Shown here piece by piece: positions 48,201-62,140 of a stretch of DNA of 64,000 bases. The notes under the pieces are model-generated. The model searched no databases and had not been told where the DNA came from. It worked only from the letters and a program-made list of their open reading frames with translations. This DNA comes from Harmothoe impar. Lineage: Eukaryota; Annelida; Polychaeta; Phyllodocida; Polynoidae. A program made the position numbers and the translations under genes. The stretch spans positions 30,061,004-30,125,003 of the forward strand of contig OX381710.1 of NCBI GenBank assembly GCA_947462335.1, given 5' to 3'. Numbering within the stretch: the stretch's first letter is position 1; each line of letters opens with the position of its first letter.

Positions 48201-49833
48201 CCACCAAAGTTACATCGCCATAGCAGTAGGAGCCTCATGTCAGGGCTTTGTTATAAGACTGTCTATATACGGATAATGGTGAATTATCATTAAGCATGAC
48301 ACATTCAACAATAATGACTGTAGTCTGAATGCTTTGATGAAATGAACTAGGCGTACTTAAAGTAATGCTATAGGGCGAGTATGCATGCACTATACTCAGC
48401 AACTCAGCTGGCCTAACACTAACTATAATTGACACCACTGGAGGGCTAACATTGCCTATAGTTGACACACTCTGTATGACTAGTATAAGCATTTCAATCA
48501 GGTCTTTAATCCTCCAACCACCAAATTTCTCCATACTTTTTTACTAAAGATTTAAAACATCAGAAATATTAGAAATTGAAATGAGTTGTTTCCATGGCAA
48601 CTCCTTGAACGTTCTTTGTGAACTCAAATGGGATGTGGGATGCGCTTTAATATAATACTAAACATAGGATTCTTTGAATAGAATTCGCAAGAAAAGATGT
48701 TCATCAATATTGAGAAATATTTTACATTAAGCTCAGTAGGATAAAATAATCTGGCCGCTTTTTCAGCCTACTGCGGTGAGGGGTTCCACATTCCTCAGGG
48801 GTCCCCGCAACACCAGTAGAGTAGGTTCTTGTCAGTAAACAAGTAAAACATTGGGGATTATGTGATCACCAAGGGGTAGTTGGGAAAGTCTGGCTGAATA
48901 ATTACAGTGATGACACAAGAATGCTGCAAATTGTTGCAAACGTCCTAACCCAGTTGAGTTGAATTCTTTACCTGTTATGAAAGAAGGTAGAGTGGGCGGG
49001 GAGTTGTTTACGCCGAGCTTGACCACTGGTCTATATTTGAGACCAGCTATATTAGCAAAGCCTCAAGTTGCCCGAACAATGGCACACATACTAATGGCTT
49101 CCTCGTGTTCTAGTCGTGCTCACGTCGCAGTGAATAGGATGTGAACGTTCACAATAGAAACAGCTGCATACTGCATTGGAGCGAGATGAGTTGGGTTGGG
49201 TCGGTTAACTTGCGACGGAGTGAAATGGTGTGTACGAGGATGGGGTGAATGGCCAGGGATGGGCTCCTACAGGGGGCTGAGGATTTATTTAGGCCAAATG
49301 AAACAGATTTTGCTTCAGGTCACCCGAGCAGCTGAGCAGAACAAGGTTGGCCTCAGTTTTGAAATGCAATTCTAAGACGTTTCTGCCAATATTTGTATAC
49401 TCTGTTTCGCAAAGAAAATATAATTTTAGCCTGTTGACAGTGACAGCAATATATCTGTGAATCCTCCCTGGGGAAACTTTTGTATTTAGAAAAGAGACCT
49501 ACCACTACCTCATCTTTTTTAACCATGTTACCGGAAACCGTAAGTTTTTGATAATTATTTGGCTCAAGGTTTTCACATCGGCGTATAGCGGAAGAGAGAC
49601 AGAGTCAGCTAGCCAGATACAGAGACAGAGAGAACAAGCTTGACATGAGTCATGACTCATTTCTGACAGGTCAGTACGGGATACGGCATTGCTATGTAGA
49701 GTAAGTGAAGTCAAAGGTCAGGCGACGTAGGGAAATGTGCTGATGCTAGTGGATTGGAGTGTACGTGTGAGGGGTCCGAGATTGGAGTATGTGTACAGGA
49801 CCACAACGTGGAGCCACGTTAGATCTGGATATG
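45211..49833. other. No gene recognised; motif cluster at 46.1-46.8 kb
   Basis: GAGCAGCTC lies at 46166-46174, 46683-46691 and 46743-46751, two of them 60 bp apart, with TAATAA and AATCAACC close by. Proline-rich frames at 47068-47568 follow a CCCAGCCCTGC-type short repeat near 47400-47460 and are not genes. Confidence 0.4.
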
Positions 49834-49930
49834 CAGTGGCGTAGGAAAAGGGAAGCCGGGGGGCTGGAGCCCCAAATCATAGAAGAGGGGGACTGAATAT
49901 GTCTGCCCCCTCCCAACATATTTTTTCAAG
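49834..49930 (+). mobile_element. Possible hAT-type element end (truncated)
   Basis: CAGTGGCGTAGGAAAAGGGA followed by a G-rich run and AGCCCC resembles the 5' terminus typical of hAT non-autonomous elements. I see no matching TACGCCACTG end downstream, so only one end is present or the call is wrong. Confidence 0.4.
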
Positions 49931-52900
49931 ACTCTATGATATGATACTCAGAATTTCCAACCCTTACCTCTATCGCATAGGGAAAAGTGGGAACAGAGGG
50001 ACATGGGCCCTCAATCAGAAATAAAAGGGCTCAACTGCTACAATTAAAATATATAAGCGTGTACATGCTTCATTGTGCTTGAAAGCCAATGCTTGAAGTT
50101 GGTTAGAGTAGGCCCCTCTGACACCTAATTATCTAATGACAATTTGCTTTCTACACCTCTTATATACAGTGTCTATGAGGGAGCAGCCATTATTTCACAA
50201 CAAGAGGTTGGCCGGCAACGTATGTCACCTCTTTTCAGCGCAAGAAAATAAACCAACGCATTAGATTTCCTCTAGTTCAAAGTAGTCGAACACATGTCTG
50301 GTACTCACGCAAAAGTCCACTTTAGTTATATTATGACCCCTTTAGTTATATTATGACCACTCCCTTAATATAGGGCATTGGGAATATCCCGTATTAGGGG
50401 TTTGTGTGCATGTGTGGTCACGAATAAAGGCAGAGTATCGACATAATTGGTGACTGGCCAGTGGGTATGGAAGAGGATGGGTAGGATTATAGGCATGGTG
50501 GGGGTGGTTTGCAGTACATTGGGGTAGGGGTGGGAAGGAGCGACCAACAAGGGCAACAAGGCCAAGCAATTGAGATATGACCAGGACTAGGGTGAGGGGA
50601 TTGGTGCGATGTATGTCCATGTCAGTAATGGACGAGTTAGCCATTAGTCTCCATCTCTGGCCTGCCTCATCCATCCAACCAGTAGCACTTATACCCTACC
50701 CCCTTTACCATCCCCCCCCCCTTCTACACGATCTAACCATGCAATCTCATGCTCATGCATTTCCCTTTCCATCCAATACTCAACCTGCATCCAGTATCTT
50801 GCCTCTTGCCTCTTCTAGCCACCAACATATGAATTGTCGGCTCGCACTGTTTTCTACTTTGTTCAAAGCTGTATAAGTGGAATATACCAAAGTTCTACAA
50901 AGCTTCTGCACCCGGTGTTCAATGTACAAAGTGCCTGTCACTATCTCCAGGTACCATAAGTAACTGCTTCATTATTTAAGCTGATCATGATGATGTATAG
51001 ATGTTGACTCCCTCCGTCATAGCACTCTTGTTGACTTATTAACGCTCCTAGTACCCTTTTTGCTAATTTATGTACTCGTTTAAAAAGATTCTCTTTAATT
51101 AATTGAGGCCAGGTTAGCAGCTTTAAGTGAAGTGAGGTGACGTGACGTGGCGTGAAATTTATTTTATTTATACCGTATAAGGTAGACCCAATATCTGTTT
51201 GCTGCATACAGTTATTATGCTGTATATTTAATATGTTATGGTATATATCTGTTATATCATCTGTAAATATCCGTGCAGCGTAGTAGCAACATGCACTGTT
51301 TCTTGCTTCTTTAGCAATGATTGCATGGGCCTGATCTTTTCATACCATTTCAACAAATTGTTGTATAATGCTGTTGTCAGGTTTGACCAAACACGGCCAC
51401 AATTACCTCAGCTGAATTTGTGTAAGTCTACCGTTGACCCCTTTTTTCAAACCTTCCCCTTTAGGTTGTCCATCCTAAGTGTCCTCCCCTGCAGATCTAG
51501 GTCCTCTTTTTCCAGTCTTCAGGACGACTCAGCATGCTGCTCACACCCGTCTGGCCTCGCTCCAGTGAACGCGAGCAGAATTACATCCTCACTCGTGTCG
51601 AGGGGTGGCGGACGGCGTACGGATCCATCAGCGGCGTACGCCGATCATGTCTGGTCCACTACAGCCCCACACATCACGTGGTCGGAAATGCTGGACGCAG
51701 CCCGTTCTGCCCCTCCCCTGACCGCCCCTCCTCCACACCCACCCTGACCACCACCAGCTCGGCACGTCCTGACCACCCTCCCTCCCGCCCACAGGAAATT
51801 GGTAATCCTTGTGTAAATGAAAGCCTCCAGCCTTTGGACTTGTACTGATGGATGCTATCATCTCCTGCCCACCCACCGATACCCCAGCCCCCACCCACAT
51901 ACACCAACATTCCAGTCCCACCTCCAGGGCGTGCCCCACTACATCACACACAACAAGTACCCTTCAGCCCTCTACACAGATAACTAGGTGTCTGGAAGAG
52001 CTGTTCCAGTTTCAGTGGCTTCACTTCATTGCTGACAATATCTTAGCTTCGATGACAAGTCAAGTTGCACAGATCACACCGTTGGTCTGTGTCAAAGCAG
52101 TTGTTCTTCTGGTATTGTTGGTTGTATATCAGGCAACTATTGAGTGAGTACATGCATGCGTTTAACGCATTATGTCCCACTCCTGGTGGTAATACAAAAG
52201 GATAGTGGGATCAATGTGTTGGACGAACAATTTAGAATTCAAAATATACAAGTTGAGGTAAAATCATTTGATTAAGACGGAGCCGGACAAAAAAAAGAGC
52301 CAAGAGGAGAGAAGAAAACCAATGTACGAGAGGACAGGAAAGAAAACCGATACCCTTTCGAATAAAGATGGGCGAGGGGCCCGTGCAAAGAATTGCTGTC
52401 ACGGTCTCCTGCAGACCAGAAAAAAATATCATGATTAAGAGAGACATCACTAATGTATAGATCTATGAGCATTTAAATTCAATTTAACCTAATTTGATTA
52501 AAAATTGAGATAACAGAATTGCACTATCTTATATACTCAAAATCCATATCTCCATTGGTTGATGCAGATTGTTATCAGTGGCATTTTTACTATTTTATGG
52601 CATAGCCTCTATGAAATGGTCAGTCTCGTTTATGCAATGCTCAAAACTCGAGAATGTAAATAATATGATATCCACATGGTGGGTGTGTTATCAGTGTGCA
52701 AAGTCCATTCTTGCCATTGAAGTGGATGACATTTCAGAAAATAAGATTTGACCCCTTTCTGTCACTACTAGAGATACTGTTCAACAATCCACGAGTGGGT
52801 GTCAACATTTATTGCTTGGGAAAATAGGATATGCGTCGGTTGAGTACTTGGGGTCAGTGGTATAAGCATTGCAGTATGACCTACATCAACATGGAATGAT

Positions 52901-53850
52901 GGAGCACTGGACCATCCTCCCCCAAGGGGCATGCATTGTTCTGAATGAATAAATAATGTATATGCATTTCCAGCTCCATCGGATAATTTAGGGGTATTCC
53001 ACACAAATCTGACATGACCTGGGAGAAGGGACCTTAGTGTACCCTGCAATAAAGTCTCCTTCTGCAGATCGTGCCACAAACGTTTTTTTCCTACTTTATT
53101 TCCTACCTTAACTCACCCCCTTTTTTGCAGACCTGTACCCACATCCACCTCAGTATTACTGGAGGCCATCTTGGAAAGGCTGCCCCTGTGGCTTATTGCT
53201 AGCATGTCTAGTTTCCATAAATTTATACCCTCTGAGTTATCACATTTACTCCTGGTGAAACCAGTTACTTAGCACGCATTGTATAGACAGAACACCGGAG
53301 ACGAAGACGGGGAAGAATAGGCCTATATCAAATAACTAGAATAAAACATCCATGCCATCATCATCCCAACTCGCATGGCAAGTGGCAGTAATCCCTCTGC
53401 TCTATACTCTTTTTGAATGGACACTAACCACAATTGAATGCTTCAGGCCACTATTATGGAGCAGGAACTATATCGCTATCGTGCCCAGAACTATTGAACA
53501 GTTTTAAGTCATTTATTTATATCATCATTTTCAAGATTGTATAACAGCCGAATATATTGTGCCATGATATGCTTCATATTGAACTTATATGAAGCTATTG
53601 CAATGTCCCTTCCAATACTTCTTGATAGTACATTGTACTTTGGGTTACCATGGCAGCCAGAAACATTACTTTGGCTGATTTACATTATTGTCTTGTTAAA
53701 TGGTCTTTTAATTGATCCAAATGAATACATACCTAATGAAAATGGAAGCATATTACATTACGAGGTTTCAAAGTTTGAGGATTATTTGCTAGGACATCCA
53801 CACCGAAGGTGTGGTAACCGGCTTCCAGTAAGGGTTCTGGATCATCACCA
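49931..53850. other. No gene recognised
   Basis: Short duplications only: TTTAGTTATATTATGACC twice at 50320-50358, and a GTGACGTGACGTGGCGTG run at 51137. A frame at 51238-51747 (plus) is open for 169 codons but turns Pro/Ser-rich and has no motif. A single GGCCATCTTGGAAA at 53164 matches the array at 54.6 kb. Confidence 0.4.
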
Positions 53851-54336
53851 CTGTGTAGGTGAAGCAGTGTGCTGTCCTTAAAGGGTTAGTAAACAGGAGT
53901 CATGATGCAAGAGTGTATCACTGTGTAGGTGAAGCAGTGTGCTGTCCTTAAAGGGTTAGTAAACAGGAGTCATGATGCAAGAGTGTATCACTGTGTAGGT
54001 GAAGCAGTGTGCTGTCCTTAAAGGATTAGTCAATAGGAGGCATGATGCAGGAGTGTATCACTGTGTAGGTGAAGCAGTGTGCTGTCCTTAAAGGGTTAGT
54101 AAACAGGAGTCATGATGCAAGAGTGTATCACTGTGTAGGTGAAGCAGTGTGCTGTCCTTAAAGGGTTAGTAAACAGGAGTCATGATGCAAGAGTGTATCA
54201 CTGTGTAGGTGAAGCAGTGTGCTGTCCTTAAAGGGTTAGTCAACAGGAGGCATGATGCAGGAGTGTATCACTGTGTAGGTGAAGCAGTGTGCTGTCCTTA
54301 AAGGGTTAGTCTGCAGGCGGCATGATGTATAAATGA
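53851..54336 (+). repeat. Tandem array, 70-bp unit, seven copies
   Basis: Units start with CTGTGTAGGTGAAGCAGTGT at 53851, 53921, 53991, 54061, 54131, 54201 and 54271. The first spacing is the same 70 bp, although the first unit lacks the upstream GAGTGTATCA. Units fall into two types, AAACAGGAGTCATGATGCAA and CAA(T/C)AGGAGGCATGATGCAG, in the order a-a-b-a-a-b, then a divergent last one. This suggests a three-unit (210-bp) higher-order step. Confidence 0.92.
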
Positions 54337-54624
54337 GTTAACGAATGCTCACTACCTCCTGCCAGCCGGGTACAAGTCCACTGCATTACAAGGGGACAAA
54401 TTCAAGGATTTTACGGCAAAGCCGTAGTGGCTTTGGGTTTTTATAGGATTGTTATGAACTACAGGTGAGAAAACGAAGGGGCATAGATTTATGCTTTTTG
54501 GTGTGTCTAGGGTTCTAATGCAATTCATATGTGATGGTTTGCAGCAATACTGCATGGTCAGTTAACTTACATGCACTTAGCTAAATCTTTTTAATTTTTA
54601 TTGGTTTTACTGCTGCTGGTATAG

Positions 54625-55420
54625 TTTTTGGAGGCCATCTTGGCAGCCATCTTGGAAATTTCCCGGATTGAAAATCTAAGCCTAAAAATGGATTCTACAT
54701 CCTAGAAAACCCTATTATCCATGTATCACACAAGGAAATCAGACAATCTTGAGTTTTTGGCGGCCATCTTGGCAGCCATCTTGGAAATTTCTCGGATTGA
54801 AAATCTGAGCATGAAAATGGATTCTGCATCCCATAAAACCCTACTATCCATGTATCACACATGGAAATCAGACAATCTTGAGTTTTTGGCGGCCATCTTG
54901 GCAGCCATCTTGGAAATTTCCCGGATTGAAAATCTGAGCATGAAAATGGATTCTGCATCCCAGAAAACCCTACTATCCATGTATCACACAAGGAAATCAG
55001 ACAATCTTGAGTTTTTGGTGGCCATCTTGGCAGCCATCTTGGAAATTTCCCGGATTGAAAATCTAAGCCTGAAAATGGATTCTACATCCTAGAAAACCCT
55101 ATTATCCATGTATCACACAAGGAAATCAGACAATCTTGAGTTTTTGGCGGCCATCTTGGCAGCCATCTTGGAAATTTCCCGGATTGAAAATCTGAGCATG
55201 AAAATGGATTCTGCATCCCAGAAAACCCTACTATCCATGCATCACACAAGGAAATCAGACAGTTTTGAGTTTTTGGTGGCCATCTTGGCAGCCATCTTGG
55301 AAATTTCCCAGACTGAAAATCTAAGCCTGAAAATGGATTCTACATCCTAGAAAACCCTTTTATCCATTTATCACACAAGGAAATCAGACAATCTTGAGTT
55401 TTCGACAGCCATCTTGGCAG
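54625..55420 (+). repeat. Tandem array, 129-bp unit, six copies and a partial
   Basis: Units begin with TTTTTGG at 54625, 54754, 54883, 55012, 55141 and 55270, with a partial from 55399; the spacing is exactly 129. Each full unit has GGCCATCTTGGCAGCCATCT, giving 13 CCATCTTGG words in all. Two unit types alternate as B A A B A B (B has CTACATCCTAG, A has CTGCATCCCA). Because 129 is divisible by three, frames stay open on both strands across several units; those frames are artefacts. The core matches the YY1 consensus (AAGATGGCGGC on the other strand). Confidence 0.93.
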
Positions 55421-55650
55421 CCAGAGGGAGGGGCAGAGGGAGGAGGAGGGGGCAGAGGGAGAAGGGAGGGCAGAGGGAAGAGGAGGGGGCAGAGGGGGAG
55501 TAGGTAACAGGAAGGAGGAAAATGGGGTAGAGGGGGGAGGAGGGGAAAGATGGGGTAGTAGGAGAGGGCAGAGGAAGGAGGAGGAGGAGAGGGCAGAGGG
55601 AGCAGGAGGAGGAGAGGGCACAGGGAGGAGGAGGAGGGGGCATAAGGAGG
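55421..55650 (+). repeat. Polypurine tract (GGA/GGGA-rich)
   Basis: Almost entirely A and G for about 220 bases, in irregular units of GAGGAGGGGGCAGAGGG. Adjoins the 129-bp array, whose last unit is cut off at CAGCCAGAGGG. Triplex (H-DNA) or G-quadruplex formation is possible. It produces Pro/Ser/Leu-rich frames on the minus strand that are not genes. Confidence 0.88.
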
Positions 55651-57732
<2,082 letters not shown>

Positions 57733-57996
57733 ACATTGAAAAGGTAAACTTGTCTCCAGACTAGTCTAAGTGACTATCATAAAATAAATGAGTCAAAAGC
57801 TGTGTAACGTATCAGGTTGCCATCCCACAAATAGAATCTGGAGCTGACAAATGTCGGGTTTGGACTGCACATGCTAAGTGGGTCTTCTATCCCCAGCTAG
57901 AGGACCCGCTTCCTTGTTACTTAGACGAGTTTTTAACTGGTTTATTTTATGACAGTCACTTGGAAGAGTCTGGAGACAAGTTTACTTTTTCAGTGT
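57733..57996. mobile_element. 264-bp MITE with inverted repeats of about 60 bp
   Basis: The left arm ACA(T)TGAAAA.GTAAACTTGTCTCCAGAC continues to GTGACTATCATAAAATAAA. The right arm is its complement with few mismatches, ending in GTTTACTTTTTCAGTGT. The 150-bp middle is unique and non-coding. The target duplication is not clear. Confidence 0.82.
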
Positions 57997-60900
57997 ATTC
58001 AATATGAAAACACGAAGATGGCCACGTGGGTTAACTTAAAGATGTAGACCTAAAGGGATGTTGTATTATACCATCACTACTGACAGACCTGTCGCAGTTT
58101 AGAAGTAAGATGAATAAATCAAAGCCTACGATCCCCTCAGGCAAGCTATCAATATTATGCTGTAGCCTCTCTCCTGCGCTCCCTTTCTTACTCCATCTGG
58201 TCAGAACTGTAAATAGTGTGACGCCGAAGGGGTCAGTTTCAACGGTGCCTGGGCCAGGTTGAACATTCCCTATACTTCTCACAGCTCGCGGCGTGCAGTA
58301 GTGCATAGTGGAGGACGTCCACCTGCACTGCCTGCCTACTCACACACCATTCTTTAAGCAGTCATTCCGTACAAAACACCCTAGAATAAGTCACTATTGT
58401 GGGATGGTGGCTGCTATTAATGTCGATTGTGATGGCCTTCATCATTTGAGGAATTGCAAAGGTATTGTATGTGTCCATTAACAGGTCGATGTTATTTCCT
58501 GCACAAGAAAAGGTCTTCCCACAAACATTCAGACTACAGGAACAAGTACACTCCCATGTCATAATGGACATGAGTCGTTAGATGGCATATACAGTAGGCC
58601 TATAGTATCAGCTAGAAGGTTTCCATTTGAGTTCACGACGCAGATGTTATGATGATTACATTTTATCATTCTTTCTTTTGTATAGAGATGATATCACATT
58701 CATCTGCACAAATGGCCTTTCTTCTTATAGTGCTACGTATTTTATTTAGCACCCTGCACTTCTGGTGCCGCATATGTGCTATTCACGCCATTTCTCTCTG
58801 TATTATGTATCCATTATATCGTTATGAAATGTTTGTTATGTCTTTGTTCTGTACAGTCATGTTACCCTTGTATGTCACTTAGTCACAATAGGCTCTTGTA
58901 CTTGCTCTCATTATTACACCCAACAATGGGATAAGTAATACTTATCTGTGCATCAACATTGACGTATACCTCGGCAGGTTGATATGAAATCAGTAAATAA
59001 CCTGAAAGTGTCTTACTAGCTCCAATGTAAGTATGTTTGTATGTAATATTCATACAATAGTTATTGTCTGGGCTTTGCAAAAGTGCAAGTGAACATCGCA
59101 CTAACATGAACCGTGTAAAGCAATATCCGAACGTGGACAGCTCATATAGTAGTTTGTCGGGCCCTATTTTTAGCTTTCGAGAGTATTGTCTTCGTCCTCC
59201 TTTCTTTTTTCTCCACATCCATCGCCTTTATTGTCAGACATCTTAGTTGTCATGGTCCTGGAAGTTGATCGTCTATGAGTTCTTTACCTACAGGCAGATC
59301 ACGCTTAGCATTACTCACGATCGTTGAGAGATGTCCATATTCACTGGAAACAACAGCTTGGAGGAAGAGCCTATATAGAGGAATGAATGCCCTCTTTCCT
59401 GTGACTCTTCCCTTTCTCTCCTAAAACAATGTTAATAAAAGGCTCGGCGATGAGTAACTTGCTAGTGATTGGGACGTAATGACGTCAGCGATGAGAATAA
59501 ATCGTCACTGACGTGCACTTTGTAGGAAACTACCCCGTGCGCCCCCTAGTGACGTTGCCACACACCTCAAGGTTGGGTTATTGGCCGCCCAAACTAACCA
59601 GGGGGAGATGTATGAGCAATTAGTAGGTGTCAGGTGCGTGGTGAAGGCAGGAGCTGGCCACACCACTAAGGGCCACACAGGTGGCACAAGTAGGGGCTAA
59701 ACCTGTCCCTGCTGGAACCACTAAGAGTGGTAGAGGTTTGTATATTGATAAGCTCATATGAGGCGCTAACACCGACTCTCCCTCATATTAACACTGCAAC
59801 CCCTCCCACCTCCACCATCTACCTCCAGTTCATAAACGCTGTCTCTTCATATGTTCTTAGCCAGACACAGTATTACAGGCAAGCCAGATCCTCCAGGGCA
59901 ACCGTCTCCCAGATATAGAGCCCCCATTAACAGTGGCCATTAGGCCTGAGCTTCGCTGGATGGAGGAAGCTTTGTCACCAATCCCTATTGTACCCCCTAC
60001 TCCCCATCTCCTACATTCGTGGATCAATCCGCCCTCATCACCCGCTCATATAACCCCAGTGATCAATGCCCTTACCCCTCCCTACCCACGGGCGACTGGC
60101 GTCCACCAGACAGTGGAGGAAAAGGGGGAAGGGGCAAAGTCTGAGGGTTGCAACACGGTTTCGTCTATAAATGCCACATTAACAAGCCCTTTCAAACGCA
60201 TTCCTCAGTGGTTAAAATCGAGCCATGTATGAACCTACATTAATTTTGAATGTGTTAATAATACTTTACATTGTATATTTCAATCAATTATTTATTATGT
60301 AACACTTTTCCCGGCAGTGTCATCCTAAATGTCACCTTACCAAACGCCACATCAAAACACAACAAGGAGTATGATACCGGATGCTTACAAATGTGCTTGG
60401 CAATGATTATAGTGGAAATCGCCCTAAAACGTTATACAGAAACAAACCTTAGAGTAGGAATGGCAATTGTGTTAGTGTCACTGTCCTCTGGGAAAGAACT
60501 ACTTTCTATGTTAGAAAACGTATTGAATAAAAAACAGTGATGCAGTCTTTAGAATTTGGCCCAGAAGGCTACTTAGGGGTTACACGAGGGGGAGGCGTCT
60601 AATTGTTGGTCAATCTGAAATTGGTGGGTGACGCAAGCAGTCTGCGGAGCGGGTCACAAGTGGGATTGATCCATCCCTAAGGCCAGGGGGATCGTCACGG
60701 AGAGGTGGGGCTTAATGGGAGAGCTGCTCCTCCCTAAGGGGCTCAGGGTTAAGTATAAACTCCCTGGCCGACTGAGAGCAACTCAATTGCCATTGGGCTC
60801 ATCACACATCTACACACTCCCAACACTATGGAGCTAGCGTGTGTACTTATATAGGCACACTGCTGACCTTCTAGATCATGTTAGATAGGTAGAAATATAC

Positions 60901-61089
60901 AGCAGTCCAACATTATAGCACCCCAATGCACTATATGGATATATATCTAAAACTGGACATCGACATCCATGTAACAGAATCCTTCTAACATAAAGCTATA
61001 TTTAGTAGAAGTAGAAATCCATGAATATCTATATGAAGGAGAACACCATGTTCATGCCTATGAATATGTCTGTGTGTATGTTTATTTCA
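57997..61089. other. No gene recognised; CRE and motif sites
   Basis: A full CREB/ATF site TGACGTCA is at 59480-59487, with a half site CTGACGTGCAC 26 bases on. GAGCTGCTC is at 60721-60729, and GAGCAACTCAATTGCC at 60776-60791 repeats the arrangement seen in the gene's 5' flank. A frame at 60271-60540 (plus), following TTTTCCCGGCAG, is open for about 75 codons and hydrophobic, but matches nothing I know. Confidence 0.4.
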
Positions 61090-62140
61090 AAATTCAAGAT
61101 TGCAACCATTCATTGAATGCCACCATGCTTTCAATGTTATCTCGAATTGCAGTTGCAGTCATTTGATACTAATAAAAAAAAATCTATTCTATTTTTCTTT
61201 CATGAACAGTTGACATCCCATAGATTCAAGATGGCTATCACTCATTGAATGTCCCGATGCTTGAAATGCAATCTTTACTTGTAGTTGCATTAATTTGATA
61301 AAAAAAACAAATCCTATTTGATTTTTCCTTCATTCAACCCATTCAAGATGGCTACCATTTATTAAATGCCATAATGCTTTCAGTGTAATGAAGAATTGTA
61401 GTTGCATTAATTTGATATCTAATATAAGAAAATTTCTATTTGATACCTTTTTCAAACACAGTTGGCACCCCATAGGTTTAGGATGGCCACCATTCATTGA
61501 ATGCCACAATGCTTTAAATGCAATCTTGAAATGTAGCATTAATTTTATACTGTTAAAAAAATCCAATTTAGTTGTTTTTTTCATGAAGAGTTGGCACCCC
61601 ATAGGTTCAAGATGGCCACCAGTCATTGAATGCCATAATGCTTAAATGCAATCTTGAATAGCAGTTGAATTAATTTGATTCTAAAAAAAAATACTTTGTT
61701 TTCTCTTTTTTTTCTTTCATGAACAGTTGGCACCCCATACATTCAAGGTGGTTACCAGTCATTGCATGCCACAATGCTTTAAGTGCAATCATGAATTGTA
61801 GTTGCATTAATCTGATACTAATAAAAAAACTAATTCTATTCTTTTTTTTAAATTCATGAACAGTTGGCACCCCATATATTTAAGATGACTACCATTCAGT
61901 GAATGCCCCGATGCTTAAAATGCAATCTCGAATTGTAGTTGCATCAATTTAATGCTAATAAAAAACAAATTCTGATCGATTTTTCTTTCATGAATAGTTG
62001 GCACCCCATAAGGTGGCTACCATTTATATTGATGCAAATACAATGCTTTAAGTGCTATCACGAATTGTAGTTGCATTAATCTGATACTAAAATAAAAAAA
62101 TTCTATTTGATTTTTCTTTCATGAACAGTTGGCACCCCAT
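61090..62140 (+). repeat. Tandem array, unit about 130 bp, about eight diverged copies
   Basis: Each unit reads GTTGGCACCCCATA, then CAAGATGGCTACCATTCATT, GAATGCC, ATGCTTTAAATGCAATC, TTGTAGTTGCATTAATTTGA, a run of A, and a TTTTTCTTTCATGAAC link. Copies of the AAGATGGC core lie near 61098, 61229, 61346, 61480, 61608, 61743, 61880 and 62010, at spacings of 117-137. Units differ by substitutions and indels, so this array is older than the one at 54.6 kb. Confidence 0.9.

Noticed and set aside
51238..51747. 169-codon plus-strand frame
   Set aside because: Begins in AT-rich DNA with hydrophobic residues and turns into Pro/Ser-rich low complexity; three other frames overlap it.
53537..53881. Hydrophobic 114-codon plus-strand frame
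   Set aside because: Its end runs into the 70-bp array, there is no splice support, and the hydrophobicity follows from T-rich DNA.
54695..55350. Long open frames on both strands with repeated MYHTRKSDNLEF-type peptides
   Set aside because: They run through the 129-bp array; 129 is a multiple of three, so frames stay open automatically. The A and B unit types include stops (B units end at TAG), and no splice or start context supports translation.
60271..60540. Possible exon after TTTTCCCGGCAG
   Set aside because: The acceptor is fair, but there is no known domain, no partner exon, and AATAAA sits inside the frame just before the stop; kept only as a note.
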